From the NCBI RefSeq assembly GCF_015057185.1, contig NZ_SVEV01000026.1, forward strand, positions 1 to 53,726: 53,726 nt of DNA. The letters run 5' to 3'. The stretch is from Pseudobutyrivibrio sp. Lineage in GTDB: Bacteria > Bacillota > Clostridia > Lachnospirales > Lachnospiraceae. Position 1 is the stretch's first letter. Each line of letters starts with the position of its first letter. The notes beneath the pieces are model-generated. The model was not told the DNA's origin. It did not search any database and worked only from the letters and a program-made list of their open reading frames with translations. Below, piece after piece: positions 32,337 through 41,954 of this stretch. The position numbers and the translations under genes are program-made.

Positions 32337-33293
32337 TTATTTACGAGCGGTGATATTAACCCACTCACCTTGATGATTAATCTCTACTACAGTAAGTCCA
32401 ACATTCTCTAAAGCGGCTTTAACCTCTTGTTCCTTGAAGTCAATTATACCTGAGGAAATAAAGTACGCTCCATCCTTCATAGTAGGTGGAATGGCTGGAG
32501 CCATTGCAATAATGATGTCTGCTAAAATATTAGCTACAACCACATCATATTTGCCGTATCCTACCTGATTCTGTAGGTTTTTGTCATCAATAAGGTTTCC
32601 AACATAAAAATCGCCAGCAGATTTATCAATATGATTAACCTCAAAATTCTCATAGGTGGAAGCAATACAATCCTCATCGATATCTGTACCTACTAAATGG
32701 CATTTTCCATCTAAAAGCTTGTTGGCGATGATAGAAAGAATACCGCTGCCGCAGCCGATATCAAGAATTTCGTCCCCAGCCTTAAGATATTTCTTTAATT
32801 GTCTAATGCAAAGCTGAGTAGTCTCATGCTTACCTGTACCAAAAGAAACTCCTGGGTCAATTTCAACGAAAATTTTGCCCTGGTCTGCAGGTGCAATTTC
32901 TTCCCATGTAGGTTTAATTAAAATATCATCGATATAGAAAGACTTGAAGAACTGTTTCCAGTTGTTAATCCAATCCTCTTGCTTTGTAACAGAAGTATCG
33001 ATTGTAGCCTCTCCAATATCCATATTCTGCTTTAATTCTTCAAGAGCAGCCTTAACCTGAAGTAATAATGATTCGTGATCATCGTCCTCTCCAAGGTAGA
33101 AGCACACTTTTGATAAACCTAAATCCTCTGGCAAATCAGGCTGAAGCTCTTCGTACTCGCCCCCCTGCTTTTCACCAGATACAGGCACATTATTTTCTAT
33201 CTCGATTGACAGAATGCCAAGCTCCATAAGAGCTGCACTAACAAAATCTTCTGCCTGTGTAGTTGTATTAATAGAATATTTAATCCAATTCAT
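32337..33293 (-). CDS. prmA: Ribosomal protein L11 methyltransferase PrmA
   Basis: A 318-residue SAM-dependent methyltransferase trimethylating ribosomal protein L11. The N-terminal substrate domain (about 1-150) begins MNWIKYSINTTTQAED. The catalytic part holds DPGVSFGTGKHETTQLC, motif I DIGCGSGILSIIA, and VVANILADIIIAMAP. The ATG at 33293 sits five bases after GAGG and is preferred over an upstream in-frame codon at 33314, which would lie inside the terminator hairpin. A strong terminator ends about 10 bases before this start, leaving no space for a separate promoter. Confidence 0.95.
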   Translation of the reverse strand: MNWIKYSINTTTQAEDFVSAALMELGILSIEIENNVPVSGEKQGGEYEELQPDLPEDLGLSKVCFYLGEDDDHESLLLQVKAALEELKQNMDIGEATIDTSVTKQEDWINNWKQFFKSFYIDDILIKPTWEEIAPADQGKIFVEIDPGVSFGTGKHETTQLCIRQLKKYLKAGDEILDIGCGSGILSIIANKLLDGKCHLVGTDIDEDCIASTYENFEVNHIDKSAGDFYVGNLIDDKNLQNQVGYGKYDVVVANILADIIIAMAPAIPPTMKDGAYFISSGIIDFKEQEVKAALENVGLTVVEINHQGEWVNITARK

Positions 33294-33303
33294 ATTAACC
33301 TCA

Positions 33304-33338
33304 TAAAAAATCACATATCAGAGTTTCTCTGATATGTG
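33304..33338 (-). terminator. Strong terminator just before prmA
   Basis: A perfect 12-bp stem (33312-33323 with 33327-33338) has a 3-base loop and is followed by AUUUUUU in the minus-strand RNA. It should end the glnS-DUF2225 transcript. Confidence 0.85.
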
Positions 33339-33352
33339 TAATAAATAAAATA

Positions 33353-34222
33353 CTAAGCTTGTGACTTGGCTGCTGCCGCCTTTGCAGTAATCTCTTCCTT
33401 TAAGTCAACGCATTTATCCTTTAACTTGCGAGAAGTACTAGGCGACTGAATAAGTCTAGCAACAAGTTTCATAGCTGCATCATATTTTTTGAAATGCATA
33501 GACATATTGGCAAGCATAAATTCAACTGCCTCTGATGCCATTCCGCAATATGGTGGTGTCTCTGAAGAAATAGCCTTCATGAAGCCCTCATAAGCCTGTC
33601 GATAGAAACCATCATATTCCTTTTTAATCATTTCTACGATTTTTGGATCAGCATCCTTCTGCCCCTGCAATTCTTTGAGCTGAGCTCTACGTAACCAAGC
33701 TATTTTAAGGCAAACATAAGCCTTTTCTGACATTTTGGCACGTTTCTTCAGGGTACAAATAAGTGCAAGCTTGAACTTTTCTATTGAATATTCGTATGAA
33801 TAAGTCTCAGGAAGTGTCTCTCCTGTCTGTGGTTTAAAGCTAGGGCAAAATTCTGAACGAATAAGCTTCACTCTCGCTGTATCTATCTTTGAAAATGTAG
33901 TGTCCAAAGCTGAATATCCACACTTAGGGCATGATATAAAATCATATTTGCATTTGTCTACATATTCATAGTTAGGTCTAAGATCATAGTCTGGCTCAAG
34001 TCTTTTGAGCTTTGTAGTAAGAACAGCCTTTATAGGAAATTCATTATCACATACTGGACATCTAACCTTTTTATCAAGTATGAAGTCCTTTTCTTCTTTG
34101 ACTACAGGGGCAGCCGCCTGTGCTGGACCAGCTGCATTTTTCTTAGGTTTGTCCTCTGCCAAAATATCTAGCTCCCCATCCATTGAGAAGCCAAACTTTT
34201 CCATTCCTGAAAGTAAATTCAT
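33353..34222 (-). CDS. DUF2225 family protein
   Basis: A 289-residue cytoplasmic protein. After a short Lys/Ala-rich linker, the first half holds two zinc-ribbon-like pairs, VRCPVCDNEFP and ISCPKCGYSALD (about 54-105), characteristic of DUF2225. The second half is helical with TPR character (about 150-280) and ends in an Ala-rich helix. Its biochemical function is unknown. It lies 13 bp after glnS and ahead of a terminator. Confidence 0.85.
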   Translation of the reverse strand: MNLLSGMEKFGFSMDGELDILAEDKPKKNAAGPAQAAAPVVKEEKDFILDKKVRCPVCDNEFPIKAVLTTKLKRLEPDYDLRPNYEYVDKCKYDFISCPKCGYSALDTTFSKIDTARVKLIRSEFCPSFKPQTGETLPETYSYEYSIEKFKLALICTLKKRAKMSEKAYVCLKIAWLRRAQLKELQGQKDADPKIVEMIKKEYDGFYRQAYEGFMKAISSETPPYCGMASEAVEFMLANMSMHFKKYDAAMKLVARLIQSPSTSRKLKDKCVDLKEEITAKAAAAKSQA

Positions 34223-34235
34223 AATATATCCTTTT

Positions 34236-35906
34236 CTAGTTTGTAGTAGGTAACTTAAACGAACTCTTTAGGGATACGATTCTGTTGAATACAAGAGACT
34301 CTGGCTTTGAATCCTTTGAGTCTACACAGAAGAATCCCTGTCTAACAAATTGGAAACTGTCATATGCCTTTGCATCCTTAAGAGATGGTTCAACAAGGCA
34401 ATCCTTAAGAACTGTAAGAGAGTTTGGATTAATATTCAAACTTCCATCCTCATTATACACTCCTTTTTCTTCGTCTACAATGTTTTCATAGAGACGTACT
34501 TCGGCCTTAAGAGCTGTCTTTGCAGCAACCCAGTGGATTGTTCCCTTTACCTTACGTCCGTCTGGAGCATCTCCACCCTTTGTAGCTGGATCATATGTAC
34601 AGTGAATACATGTAACCTTTCCATTTTCATCTGTCTCATATGATGTACATGTAACAAAGTAAGCATTCATAAGACGTACTTCATTGCCTGGGAAAAGTCT
34701 AAAGTACTTCTTAGGTGGCTCAATCATGAAGTCCTCTCTATCGATGTAAAGCTCTTTACCAAATGGTACCTGACGGCTACCAAGCTCTGGATTTTCAAGG
34801 TTGTTTGGAGCATCAAGCCATTCAACATCATCACTCTCATAGTTATCGATTACAAGCTTTACTGGATCAAGTACTGCCATAACACGTGGACGGCTAGTCT
34901 TTAAATCCTCACGAATACAATACTCAAGCATTGCATAATCTGATGAAGAATTAGCCTTTGAAACACCTGAAAGCTCAACAAACTTTCTAATTGATGAAGG
35001 TGTAAAGCCTCTACGTCTAAGAGCTGCGATAGATACAAGACGTGGATCATCCCAACCATCTACAATACCATCCTCAACAAGCTTTTTGATATAACGCTTT
35101 CCAGTAACAACATTTGTAAGATACATCTTTGCAAACTCAATCTGGCGAGGTGGATTTGCAAAGCCTGCTGACTTAACAACCCAATCATAAAGAGGTCTAT
35201 GGTCCTCAAATTCAAGTGTACAGATTGAATGTGTGATACCCTCGAAAGCATCCTCAAGTGGATGTGCAAAATCGTACATTGGGTAAATGCACCATTTATC
35301 GCCTGTATTGTGATGAGTCATGTGTGCAACTCTGTAAAGAATTGGATCACGCATGTTAATGTTAGGTGATGCCATATCAATCTTTGCACGAAGTGTGTGG
35401 CTGCCATCCTCATACTTGCCATTCTTCATATCTTCGAACATCTGAAGATTCTCTTCTACGCTACGGTTTCTGTTTGGGTCTTCTTTACCTGGCTTTTCAA
35501 AATCGCCACGGTATTCTCTCATCTCATCAGCTGTAAGGTCTGAGACATAAGCAAGTCCCTTTTTAATAAGGTCAACAGCAACCTCATACATTTTATCGAA
35601 ATAATTTGAAGCAAAATAGAGATGCTCGCCCCAATCTGCTCCAAGCCACTGAATATCAGCCTTGATTGAATCAACGAACTCTACCTTTTCTTTTGTAGGG
35701 TTTGTGTCATCAAATCTCATATGGAACTCACCATTGTACTTTTTAGCAAGGCCATAATTAAGGATAATTGATTTTGCATGTCCTATATGTAAATAGCCAT
35801 TTGGCTCTGGTGGAAAGCGTGTACAAACATGATCGTAAACGCCTTCCTTAAGATCCTTATCGATTTCAAGCTCGATAAAATTTTTGCTAACTACTTCTTC
35901 ACTCAT
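34236..35906 (-). CDS. glnS: Glutaminyl-tRNA synthetase
   Basis: A 556-residue class I aminoacyl-tRNA synthetase. The start region has [19 protein letters not shown] with the HIGH motif and FDDTNPTKE. The middle has [16 protein letters not shown] and DGWDDPRL. The KMSKS equivalent is diverged, reading VTGKR about ten residues before the DGWDDPRL motif. The C-terminal beta-barrel anticodon-binding domains run from about 340 to 550. It charges tRNA-Gln directly, so this organism need not rely only on the GatCAB route. The start is ATG behind a GAAGGGA site; the rhomboid-like gene lies 21 bp upstream. Confidence 0.95.
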   Translation of the reverse strand: MSEEVVSKNFIELEIDKDLKEGVYDHVCTRFPPEPNGYLHIGHAKSIILNYGLAKKYNGEFHMRFDDTNPTKEKVEFVDSIKADIQWLGADWGEHLYFASNYFDKMYEVAVDLIKKGLAYVSDLTADEMREYRGDFEKPGKEDPNRNRSVEENLQMFEDMKNGKYEDGSHTLRAKIDMASPNINMRDPILYRVAHMTHHNTGDKWCIYPMYDFAHPLEDAFEGITHSICTLEFEDHRPLYDWVVKSAGFANPPRQIEFAKMYLTNVVTGKRYIKKLVEDGIVDGWDDPRLVSIAALRRRGFTPSSIRKFVELSGVSKANSSSDYAMLEYCIREDLKTSRPRVMAVLDPVKLVIDNYESDDVEWLDAPNNLENPELGSRQVPFGKELYIDREDFMIEPPKKYFRLFPGNEVRLMNAYFVTCTSYETDENGKVTCIHCTYDPATKGGDAPDGRKVKGTIHWVAAKTALKAEVRLYENIVDEEKGVYNEDGSLNINPNSLTVLKDCLVEPSLKDAKAYDSFQFVRQGFFCVDSKDSKPESLVFNRIVSLKSSFKLPTTN

Positions 35907-35927
35907 TATATATATAATCCCTTCTAA

Positions 35928-36830
35928 TTATTTTACGTGGTTGTGTGTAAACAAATGGTCACTGCAATATTCGTAATTGCCATTACATTTGCTACAAAAT
36001 CTAAATTCAAGCTCAGGATTAGTAAGCTCAGTGCGGCCACAAACGGCACATTTGTGCTTTGAAATAGGCGATCCATCCCTATAATGTGTACGAGGTGGTG
36101 TTGCCTGTCTTCTGAACTCTGCTCGTCTATGAATCTCCTTTGGATTATAGCGAGACATATTCCTTGTAGAGAAATAAAAAATAACAAAATTTAATAATGA
36201 TGCTATAACTGGTATTACAACGCACCATGCACCAGCAGTAATATAAGAAATAATATTATATCCAATGATAACTAAATAGAATATTGCCATCCATTTCATT
36301 TTTATTGGAATAATAAAATATAAAAGGATTTGCATATCTGGGAAACAAACAGCAAAAGCCAAAAATATTGTCATTAGTATATTCTCAGTAGTAATGATAT
36401 TACCAACAATCATACCACCGTTTAATTGATATACAGTATTGAATTTATCGCCATATTGAAGCATTAACATAAAGTATGAAACAAAAGCAGCGATTATTGT
36501 AAAAATTATTCCGCCGAAGATATATACATTAAATTTAAAGGTTCCCCAAGTTCTCTCTAATGTACCACCGAGCTGATAATACAGCAGGAACATAATCAAT
36601 AAAATAAGAGGATTTCCTGAAGGTGGAATAAGAACCCATGTAAAAATACGCCATATTTCTAAATTGTTTATAATTAAATACGGCTCAAGTTTTAATAAGT
36701 CTAAGTATCTAACGCCTGTAAAACTCTGTCCAAATTGTAATAGATAGCCGATGATATATCCGCCTAACAAATAAATGATTAAGTTATTAATTGCGTATTT
36801 TCCGAATTTCTTTTCTAGTTTATCTAACAC
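35928..36830 (-). CDS. Rhomboid/derlin-like membrane protein without the serine-protease motif, plus C-terminal zinc ribbon
   Basis: A 300-residue protein with about six membrane helices in residues 12-225. The WRIFTWVLIPP and GGTLERTWGTFKFN segments resemble loop 1 and helix 2 of rhomboid and derlin proteins. The catalytic GxSG and the matching His are not visible, so it is probably a pseudoprotease. A basic stretch (about 228-262) leads to a cytoplasmic zinc-ribbon-like tail with CAVCGRTE and FCSKCNGNYEYC. The start is a TTAG-preceded GTG/TTG-type codon at 36830, behind GGAGGAG. It is first in the glnS cluster. The promoter lies at 36878-36907. Confidence 0.78.
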   Translation of the reverse strand: MLDKLEKKFGKYAINNLIIYLLGGYIIGYLLQFGQSFTGVRYLDLLKLEPYLIINNLEIWRIFTWVLIPPSGNPLILLIMFLLYYQLGGTLERTWGTFKFNVYIFGGIIFTIIAAFVSYFMLMLQYGDKFNTVYQLNGGMIVGNIITTENILMTIFLAFAVCFPDMQILLYFIIPIKMKWMAIFYLVIIGYNIISYITAGAWCVVIPVIASLLNFVIFYFSTRNMSRYNPKEIHRRAEFRRQATPPRTHYRDGSPISKHKCAVCGRTELTNPELEFRFCSKCNGNYEYCSDHLFTHNHVK

Positions 36831-36864
36831 TTATCTCCTCCAAATTTTATATTTAGACATAATA

Positions 36865-36899
36865 ATAGACTTTAAAGATTATAAACCTTTAAAGCCTAT
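36865..36899 (-). terminator. Hairpin overlapping the rhomboid-gene promoter
   Basis: A 13-bp stem (36865-36877 with 36887-36899) closes fully only in the minus-strand RNA, where one pair is G-U. It lies downstream of the coiled-coil gene at 36929 and is followed by AUUAUUAU, so it is a weak terminator for that gene. The loop contains the -10 of the next promoter. Confidence 0.5.
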
Positions 36900-36907
36900 A
36901 TTAGCAA
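36878..36907 (-). promoter_or_regulatory. Predicted promoter for the rhomboid-like gene and glnS cluster
   Basis: On the minus strand TTGCTA (36902-36907) and TATAAT (36878-36883) are spaced 18 bp apart. The -10 lies in the loop of the hairpin at 36865-36899. Confidence 0.55.
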
Positions 36908-36928
36908 TAAATTTATTAAATTTTTGTC

Positions 36929-38068
36929 TTAACTAAATGGAGAATATTTCTTAATATTCTTATTTATTCTTGCTGACTCTGCTGCGATATTATTATTTAT
37001 GTAATTAGCTTCTTCAGTAATTTTATGTTTAATACTTTCAGACTCTGCAACCACAGTCGCACGTGTCATAGCTCCATCCGCCTCAATTTGGTTGCTTAAC
37101 TTTGTAAAGTTTTCATTTACAGCATTAAAAGTATTCATTTGTAATTCCATCTGCTGCGTTAACATCTCTTTATGTTCACACTGCATTCTAAGCATTTCAT
37201 TTCTGTATAGATACTCTTCAAACTTGTCCATAGCTTCTCGCATATTAGAAACTCTGTTATTTTCAAATAACTCACAGAAATATGCAGCTGCCTCTGGATA
37301 TGAATATTTAGGTGGATACCAATCTGCAAAATCTTGCTGATATTCAATAGCTAAATCATTTAACTCGGATTCAATAGAATATATCTTGTCTTCACATAAA
37401 GAAATCTGCAATTCTAGTTCCTTCGCATGTTCTTTACATAAATCAACACCCATATTATGTTTTTTTACGCTTCTACGCTCGTAAAAATATGACAATAAAC
37501 CAATGATTAAGATAATAAAAATCGGTTTAATTATTAAACCCAATCCAACTCTGAATTTGCAAGTTGCTTCTATATGATTTTCATAATTAGGTGTAGCAAA
37601 ACCAAACCTTGGAACATCATCAGGATAATCTGTCACTACGCCGGAAAAAAATTCGTCTGATTCTGGAACTAAATTAATTGTGTAGTGAATATTATCTTCT
37701 ATGTACCAAGTACCATCAAAACTAAATCTAGGAGATTCAAATTCAAATGTCTTATTTGAATTAATTGTCAAAACATAAGACTCATCTTCGGTGGATACAT
37801 ATGTACCTACCATAGAATTATTAGCTTTTTTAAATCCAATGAATGCAACAATTAAACAAATAACAAACGCTAAAATATATACAGATGTTTTACGTGTAAT
37901 TTTTGCAGAATCATCTATATCCTTATAGTATCCATATGTAGTATTAACTTGTTCTAATTCAGCCGAAGCATCATCCAAGCTTTCATTAAGTCGTTCGTAT
38001 GTTTTAAAAATATCTTCAACACGCGAAAGCTTTCTTACCATTTCCCTATTATTTGATAACTTTTCCAT
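36929..38068 (-). CDS. Coiled-coil protein with two membrane segments and an extracellular beta domain
   Basis: A protein of about 379 residues that I do not recognise. Residues 1-55 are helical and charged. A membrane segment (about 61-78) is followed by an extracytoplasmic beta-rich domain (about 85-170) with YVLTINSNKTFEF and DGTWYI, resembling lipocalin-like stress-sensor folds. A second membrane segment (about 178-197) leads to a long cytoplasmic coiled coil to the end. The ATG at 38068 is chosen because GAGAGAGG lies just before it; an ATG 15 bases upstream has no such site. It has a strong promoter of its own at 38108-38136 and appears monocistronic. Confidence 0.75.
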   Translation of the reverse strand: MEKLSNNREMVRKLSRVEDIFKTYERLNESLDDASAELEQVNTTYGYYKDIDDSAKITRKTSVYILAFVICLIVAFIGFKKANNSMVGTYVSTEDESYVLTINSNKTFEFESPRFSFDGTWYIEDNIHYTINLVPESDEFFSGVVTDYPDDVPRFGFATPNYENHIEATCKFRVGLGLIIKPIFIILIIGLLSYFYERRSVKKHNMGVDLCKEHAKELELQISLCEDKIYSIESELNDLAIEYQQDFADWYPPKYSYPEAAAYFCELFENNRVSNMREAMDKFEEYLYRNEMLRMQCEHKEMLTQQMELQMNTFNAVNENFTKLSNQIEADGAMTRATVVAESESIKHKITEEANYINNNIAAESARINKNIKKYSPFS

Positions 38069-38107
38069 ATTTACCTCTCTCATGGTATTACTTCATTCCA
38101 AAAGTTC

Positions 38108-38136
38108 ATTATAGAGGCCATTATAGAAAACGTCAA
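38108..38136 (-). promoter_or_regulatory. Near-consensus promoter for the 38068 gene
   Basis: On the minus strand TTGACG (38131-38136) and TATAAT (38108-38113) are spaced 17 bp apart. A second TATAAT sits inside the spacer. Confidence 0.75.
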
Positions 38137-38158
38137 TAAGACATTTTATAACGCATTT

Positions 38159-38182
38159 AAAAAAGACTCAACCGAGTCTTTT
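38159..38182 (-). terminator. Terminator after azlD
   Basis: AAAAGACTC and GAGTCTTTT form a 9-bp stem with a 4-base loop; the minus-strand RNA ends in UUUUUU. It overlaps the end of the azlD region. Confidence 0.8.
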
Positions 38183-38491
38183 CTAAACAAGTGCGAATTC
38201 ACTTATTAATACCACAGCGCAACAAATACAAGCCACCTTGAATAGGCTCATATTAAACCAAGCTGCAATTGTGCCAGTTACCAAAGCTAAGATACCTGAT
38301 ATCTTGCTTTGGGTAGCATTAACAATTGCAGGGAATGTCATGACTGCGAGAGTCACATATGGAACATAATATAAAAACGACCTGATAAATCTATTTTTTA
38401 TTGGTTTTCTAAACACTGTTACTGGCAAGACTCTAATAAAGGTACTAACCAGCGCAGCAACCAAAATATAAATGTATATTTTAGTCATCAT
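38183..38491 (-). CDS. azlD: Branched-chain amino acid exporter small subunit AzlD
   Basis: A 102-residue membrane protein with about four hydrophobic helices. It contains AALVSTFIRVLPVTVFRKP and RSFLYYVPYVTLAVMTFPAI, typical of AzlD. It works with AzlC to export branched-chain amino acids or analogues such as azaleucine. It overlaps azlC by 11 bp, so the two are co-translated. The ilv genes lie nearby at 40161-41734, which fits amino-acid balance, although they are separate units. Confidence 0.9.
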   Translation of the reverse strand: MMTKIYIYILVAALVSTFIRVLPVTVFRKPIKNRFIRSFLYYVPYVTLAVMTFPAIVNATQSKISGILALVTGTIAAWFNMSLFKVACICCAVVLISEFALV

Positions 38492-39209
38492 CTTCTACCT
38501 CCGGATGTGGAAATACAATAGCTGCAACAGAAGCAATAACTACTGTAAGAATTATAGTTTTCGTTCCACTTGACACCTCAGAGAGCAATGGAGCTTTTGT
38601 GGCTACATAACTTAGTGCAAAGCTAATAAATATTAATACTGCAACAATCTTATGCTTTCTGCCCTCAGGCATAATACATGCTAAGAACATTCCATAAAGG
38701 GCAACTGAAAGTGCCGATACAAGTCTAATTGGCATCAACTCTCCAGCTACAATTCCACAAGCTGTTCCAATTGACCAACCAAAAGCAGCAATTGCAAATG
38801 CGCCATAATTATAAAGAGGTTCTATAAACCCTGGTCTTTTTATTGTGATAGCAAATAGCTCATCTGTAACTTGGAAGCCAACAAGTATTCTATGAAGCAT
38901 GGAAGTTTTAGAGTCAAACTTTTGGCTTAATGCTGTTGACATAAGCAAATACCTTGCATTTACAACTAAAGTCATAATAGCCATTTCAATAAAGCTTGCT
39001 CCAGCGCCAACCACAGTATATACAGCATATTCACCAGCACTTGCATGGTTCAAAAAGGAATTTACAAAGCCTTGAACGGGCGTAAAATTAGCCTTTCTAG
39101 CAATTATACCCAAGGAAAAAGCTACAGCAAAATAACCTAAGGCTATAGGAATACCATCTTTAAAGCCTTCTCTAAAGACCTGTTTTTTTGTTTTCATTTC
39201 ATAATTCAT
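38481..39209 (-). CDS. azlC: Branched-chain amino acid exporter large subunit AzlC
   Basis: A 242-residue integral membrane protein. Family signatures are FREGFKDGIPIALGYFAVAFSLGI, the SFLNHASAGEYA segment and VNARYLLMSTALSQKF with VTDELFAI. About seven helices are visible. It is the main subunit of the AzlCD exporter. The start is ATG at 39209; no regulator of the Lrp/AzlB type is adjacent. Confidence 0.93.
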   Translation of the reverse strand: MNYEMKTKKQVFREGFKDGIPIALGYFAVAFSLGIIARKANFTPVQGFVNSFLNHASAGEYAVYTVVGAGASFIEMAIMTLVVNARYLLMSTALSQKFDSKTSMLHRILVGFQVTDELFAITIKRPGFIEPLYNYGAFAIAAFGWSIGTACGIVAGELMPIRLVSALSVALYGMFLACIMPEGRKHKIVAVLIFISFALSYVATKAPLLSEVSSGTKTIILTVVIASVAAIVFPHPEVEDDD

Positions 39210-39273
39210 AGTTTTTTAATACTTTCTTTTTCTCAAAAGTGTACAATCATGTTATGGGGATAGGGGGTAAAAT

Positions 39274-40083
39274 ATGAAACCTGGAGTATATGAAGCAAAA
39301 AGAAAAAATGGTGAAATCTACTATAGAGGAAATATAACCTATAATGGAAAACACATAAGTCTTGGCAGCTTTGATACTGAGGCTGAATGCAGCGAGGCTT
39401 ACAACGAAGCCTGGACCATTTTAAAAGATAATAAAGTAACTTTACTCTCCTATCAAAATATCTTAAAATCTCTTCCCTTTGATAAATGCATTTCATTAAT
39501 TAACTTTAGAGATAACCACATTTACATCAAAAACCCAATCTATTTGTTTAAGGGATATTTCGTATATTATCTTGACCAGTTAACTGTTCTAAAATTTGAC
39601 AATGATGACTTATTCTACTATTCAAGCCACAAAATTCAAAATCGAGGCGGTCACTTATTCGTAAGCGATTATGGAATGCAATACAACATTTTAGGTCGCT
39701 ACGGAATCAAGCCCTATAGTGTCAAAAATCGTGATTATAAATTTGCTAACGGAGACGAAACTGACTACAGATACTCGAACATTATTCTTGTTAACAAATA
39801 TCACGGAGTCTTTCGAGAAGAGAAAAAGGGCAAAGTAAAATATGTTGCCAGAATTCATTTAAACGGAGATTTTATCGTCGGGCGTTATAAGGATGAAGCG
39901 GTTGCAGCCATTGCATATAACAAGGCCGTAGACCTTTGTAAAGCACGAGGCATGACTAAAAAGTTCCCAACAAACTTTATTTCCGAGTACACGCCTCGTG
40001 AATACGCTGACATATACACAGAAATAAAAATTTCATCTCACCTGTACAAATTTTTCCGTAATAAAAATTTCCGTGAGGCTTAA
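39274..40083 (+). CDS. Protein with two AP2/ERF-type DNA-binding domains
   Basis: A 269-residue protein. Residues about 4-50 (GVYEAKRKNGEIYYRGNI then KHISLGSFDTEAECSEAYNEA) and about 178-235 (YHGVFREEKKGKVKYVARI then GRYKDEAVAAIAYNKA and FPTNFI) each match the AP2 fold: three strands ending in L/VGxFxT/DExxA and a helix with AYN. The segment between (about 125-172; YGIKPYS...GDETDYRYSNIILV) resembles an HNH nuclease of AP2-HNH homing endonucleases, but its His/Asn pattern is degenerate. It probably binds DNA; nuclease activity is doubtful. The start is ATG behind GGGGG. It is flanked by a terminator and stands alone. Confidence 0.8.
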   Translation: MKPGVYEAKRKNGEIYYRGNITYNGKHISLGSFDTEAECSEAYNEAWTILKDNKVTLLSYQNILKSLPFDKCISLINFRDNHIYIKNPIYLFKGYFVYYLDQLTVLKFDNDDLFYYSSHKIQNRGGHLFVSDYGMQYNILGRYGIKPYSVKNRDYKFANGDETDYRYSNIILVNKYHGVFREEKKGKVKYVARIHLNGDFIVGRYKDEAVAAIAYNKAVDLCKARGMTKKFPTNFISEYTPREYADIYTEIKISSHLYKFFRNKNFREA

Positions 40084-40088
40084 AAATG

Positions 40089-40126
40089 TAGCCACCTTGA
40101 ACCAATTGTTCTAGGTGGCTATTTTT
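40089..40126 (+). terminator. Terminator after the AP2-domain gene
   Basis: TAGCCACCT (40089-40097) and AGGTGGCTA (40113-40121) form the stem, with an inner GAAC/GTTC pairing, followed by TTTTT. Confidence 0.85.
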
Positions 40127-40160
40127 AGCAATGATAGTCAGCCCCATTTAAAAGCTGTGA

Positions 40161-41201
<1,041 letters not shown>

Positions 41202-41233
41202 CTAATATTTATAATTAATAATGAACAAGCGAT

Positions 41234-41734
41234 TTAAAGAATAACAACATCATCTGTTCCACGTGTAAGTCCTGTAACTCCTGTACGTGCTAACTCTAAG
41301 ATGTCGTATGCTCCAAGCATATCTAAGAACGCTTCGAGTTTGTCCTGATTTCCTGTAAGCTCAAGTATCATAGAATCATGAGTAACATCTACAACTTTTC
41401 CATGGAAAATCTCTACAATAGTAAGTACATCCTGTCTTTCCATGCTTGTAGCTGCGATTTTAACAAGCATAAGCTCTCTCTTTACAGATAGGCCATGCTC
41501 TAATACCTTGAGATCAACAACCTCAGTGAGCTTTGAAACCTGCTTTTCAATTTGCTCAAGAATCATATCATCACCATGAGTAACGATAGTAACTCTTGTA
41601 TATCTAGGATCAGCAGTTACTCCTGCCGAGAAACTATCAATATTGTATCCTCTACGAGAAAATAAGCCTGAAATGCGGCTTGTGAGACCTGGTGTGTTCT
41701 CAACTAAGATAGATAGAACCTTTTTAGACTCCAT
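41234..41734 (-). CDS. ilvN: Acetolactate synthase small (regulatory) subunit
   Basis: A protein of about 166 residues with an N-terminal ACT domain (LSILVENTPGLTSRISGLFSRRGYNIDSFSAG, about 5-40) and a C-terminal ACT-like domain (about 80-160). It binds valine and activates and feedback-regulates the large catalytic subunit, which is encoded elsewhere. I chose the ATG at 41734, eight bases after AGGAG; an in-frame GTG at 41752 lies ahead of that site and is unlikely. A strong promoter precedes it, and ilvC follows. Confidence 0.95.
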   Translation of the reverse strand: MESKKVLSILVENTPGLTSRISGLFSRRGYNIDSFSAGVTADPRYTRVTIVTHGDDMILEQIEKQVSKLTEVVDLKVLEHGLSVKRELMLVKIAATSMERQDVLTIVEIFHGKVVDVTHDSMILELTGNQDKLEAFLDMLGAYDILELARTGVTGLTRGTDDVVIL

Positions 41735-41799
41735 AACATTTGCTCCTAACACAAAAATTTTACCACTTTAATGATTTACAGTATAAAACTGTTATTGAA

Positions 41800-41827
41800 A
41801 TTCTATCACACTATGCTCCAATGTCAA
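41800..41827 (-). promoter_or_regulatory. Strong promoter for ilvN-ilvC
   Basis: On the minus strand a perfect TTGACA (41822-41827) and TAGAAT (41800-41805) are spaced 16 bp apart, with TGA just before the -10 (extended -10). The leader of about 60 bases shows no T-box or attenuator that I can recognise. Confidence 0.75.
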
Positions 41828-41854
41828 CAGAAAATTTAGAGTAAATTTAATTCC

Positions 41855-41938
41855 GTTGGTCACGGATATAAGCCTTAGTAATTCTCTGCTCGGCAAAACG
41901 CCTCGCTTAAGAATTCTAAGAGCTCGATGCCTACCAAC
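41855..41938. repeat. Imperfect palindromic hairpin element, copy B
   Basis: This 84-bp element has the same layout as copy A at 14914-14998. Outer arms are GTTGGT/ACCAAC, inner arms CTTAG..AATTCT with AGAATT..CTAAG, and the tip is GGC/GCC around AAAAC, again flanked by gctc and tcgc. It lies between the phosphopantetheinyl transferase terminator and the ilvN promoter, in the same orientation relative to its neighbours as copy A. Confidence 0.75.
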
Positions 41939-41954
41939 TCATCTAAAACACTAC

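Noticed and set aside
41735-41800. T-box or leader-peptide attenuator before ilvN
   Set aside because: The leader is only about 60 bases, with a short weak stem and no terminator or run of Ile/Leu/Val codons.
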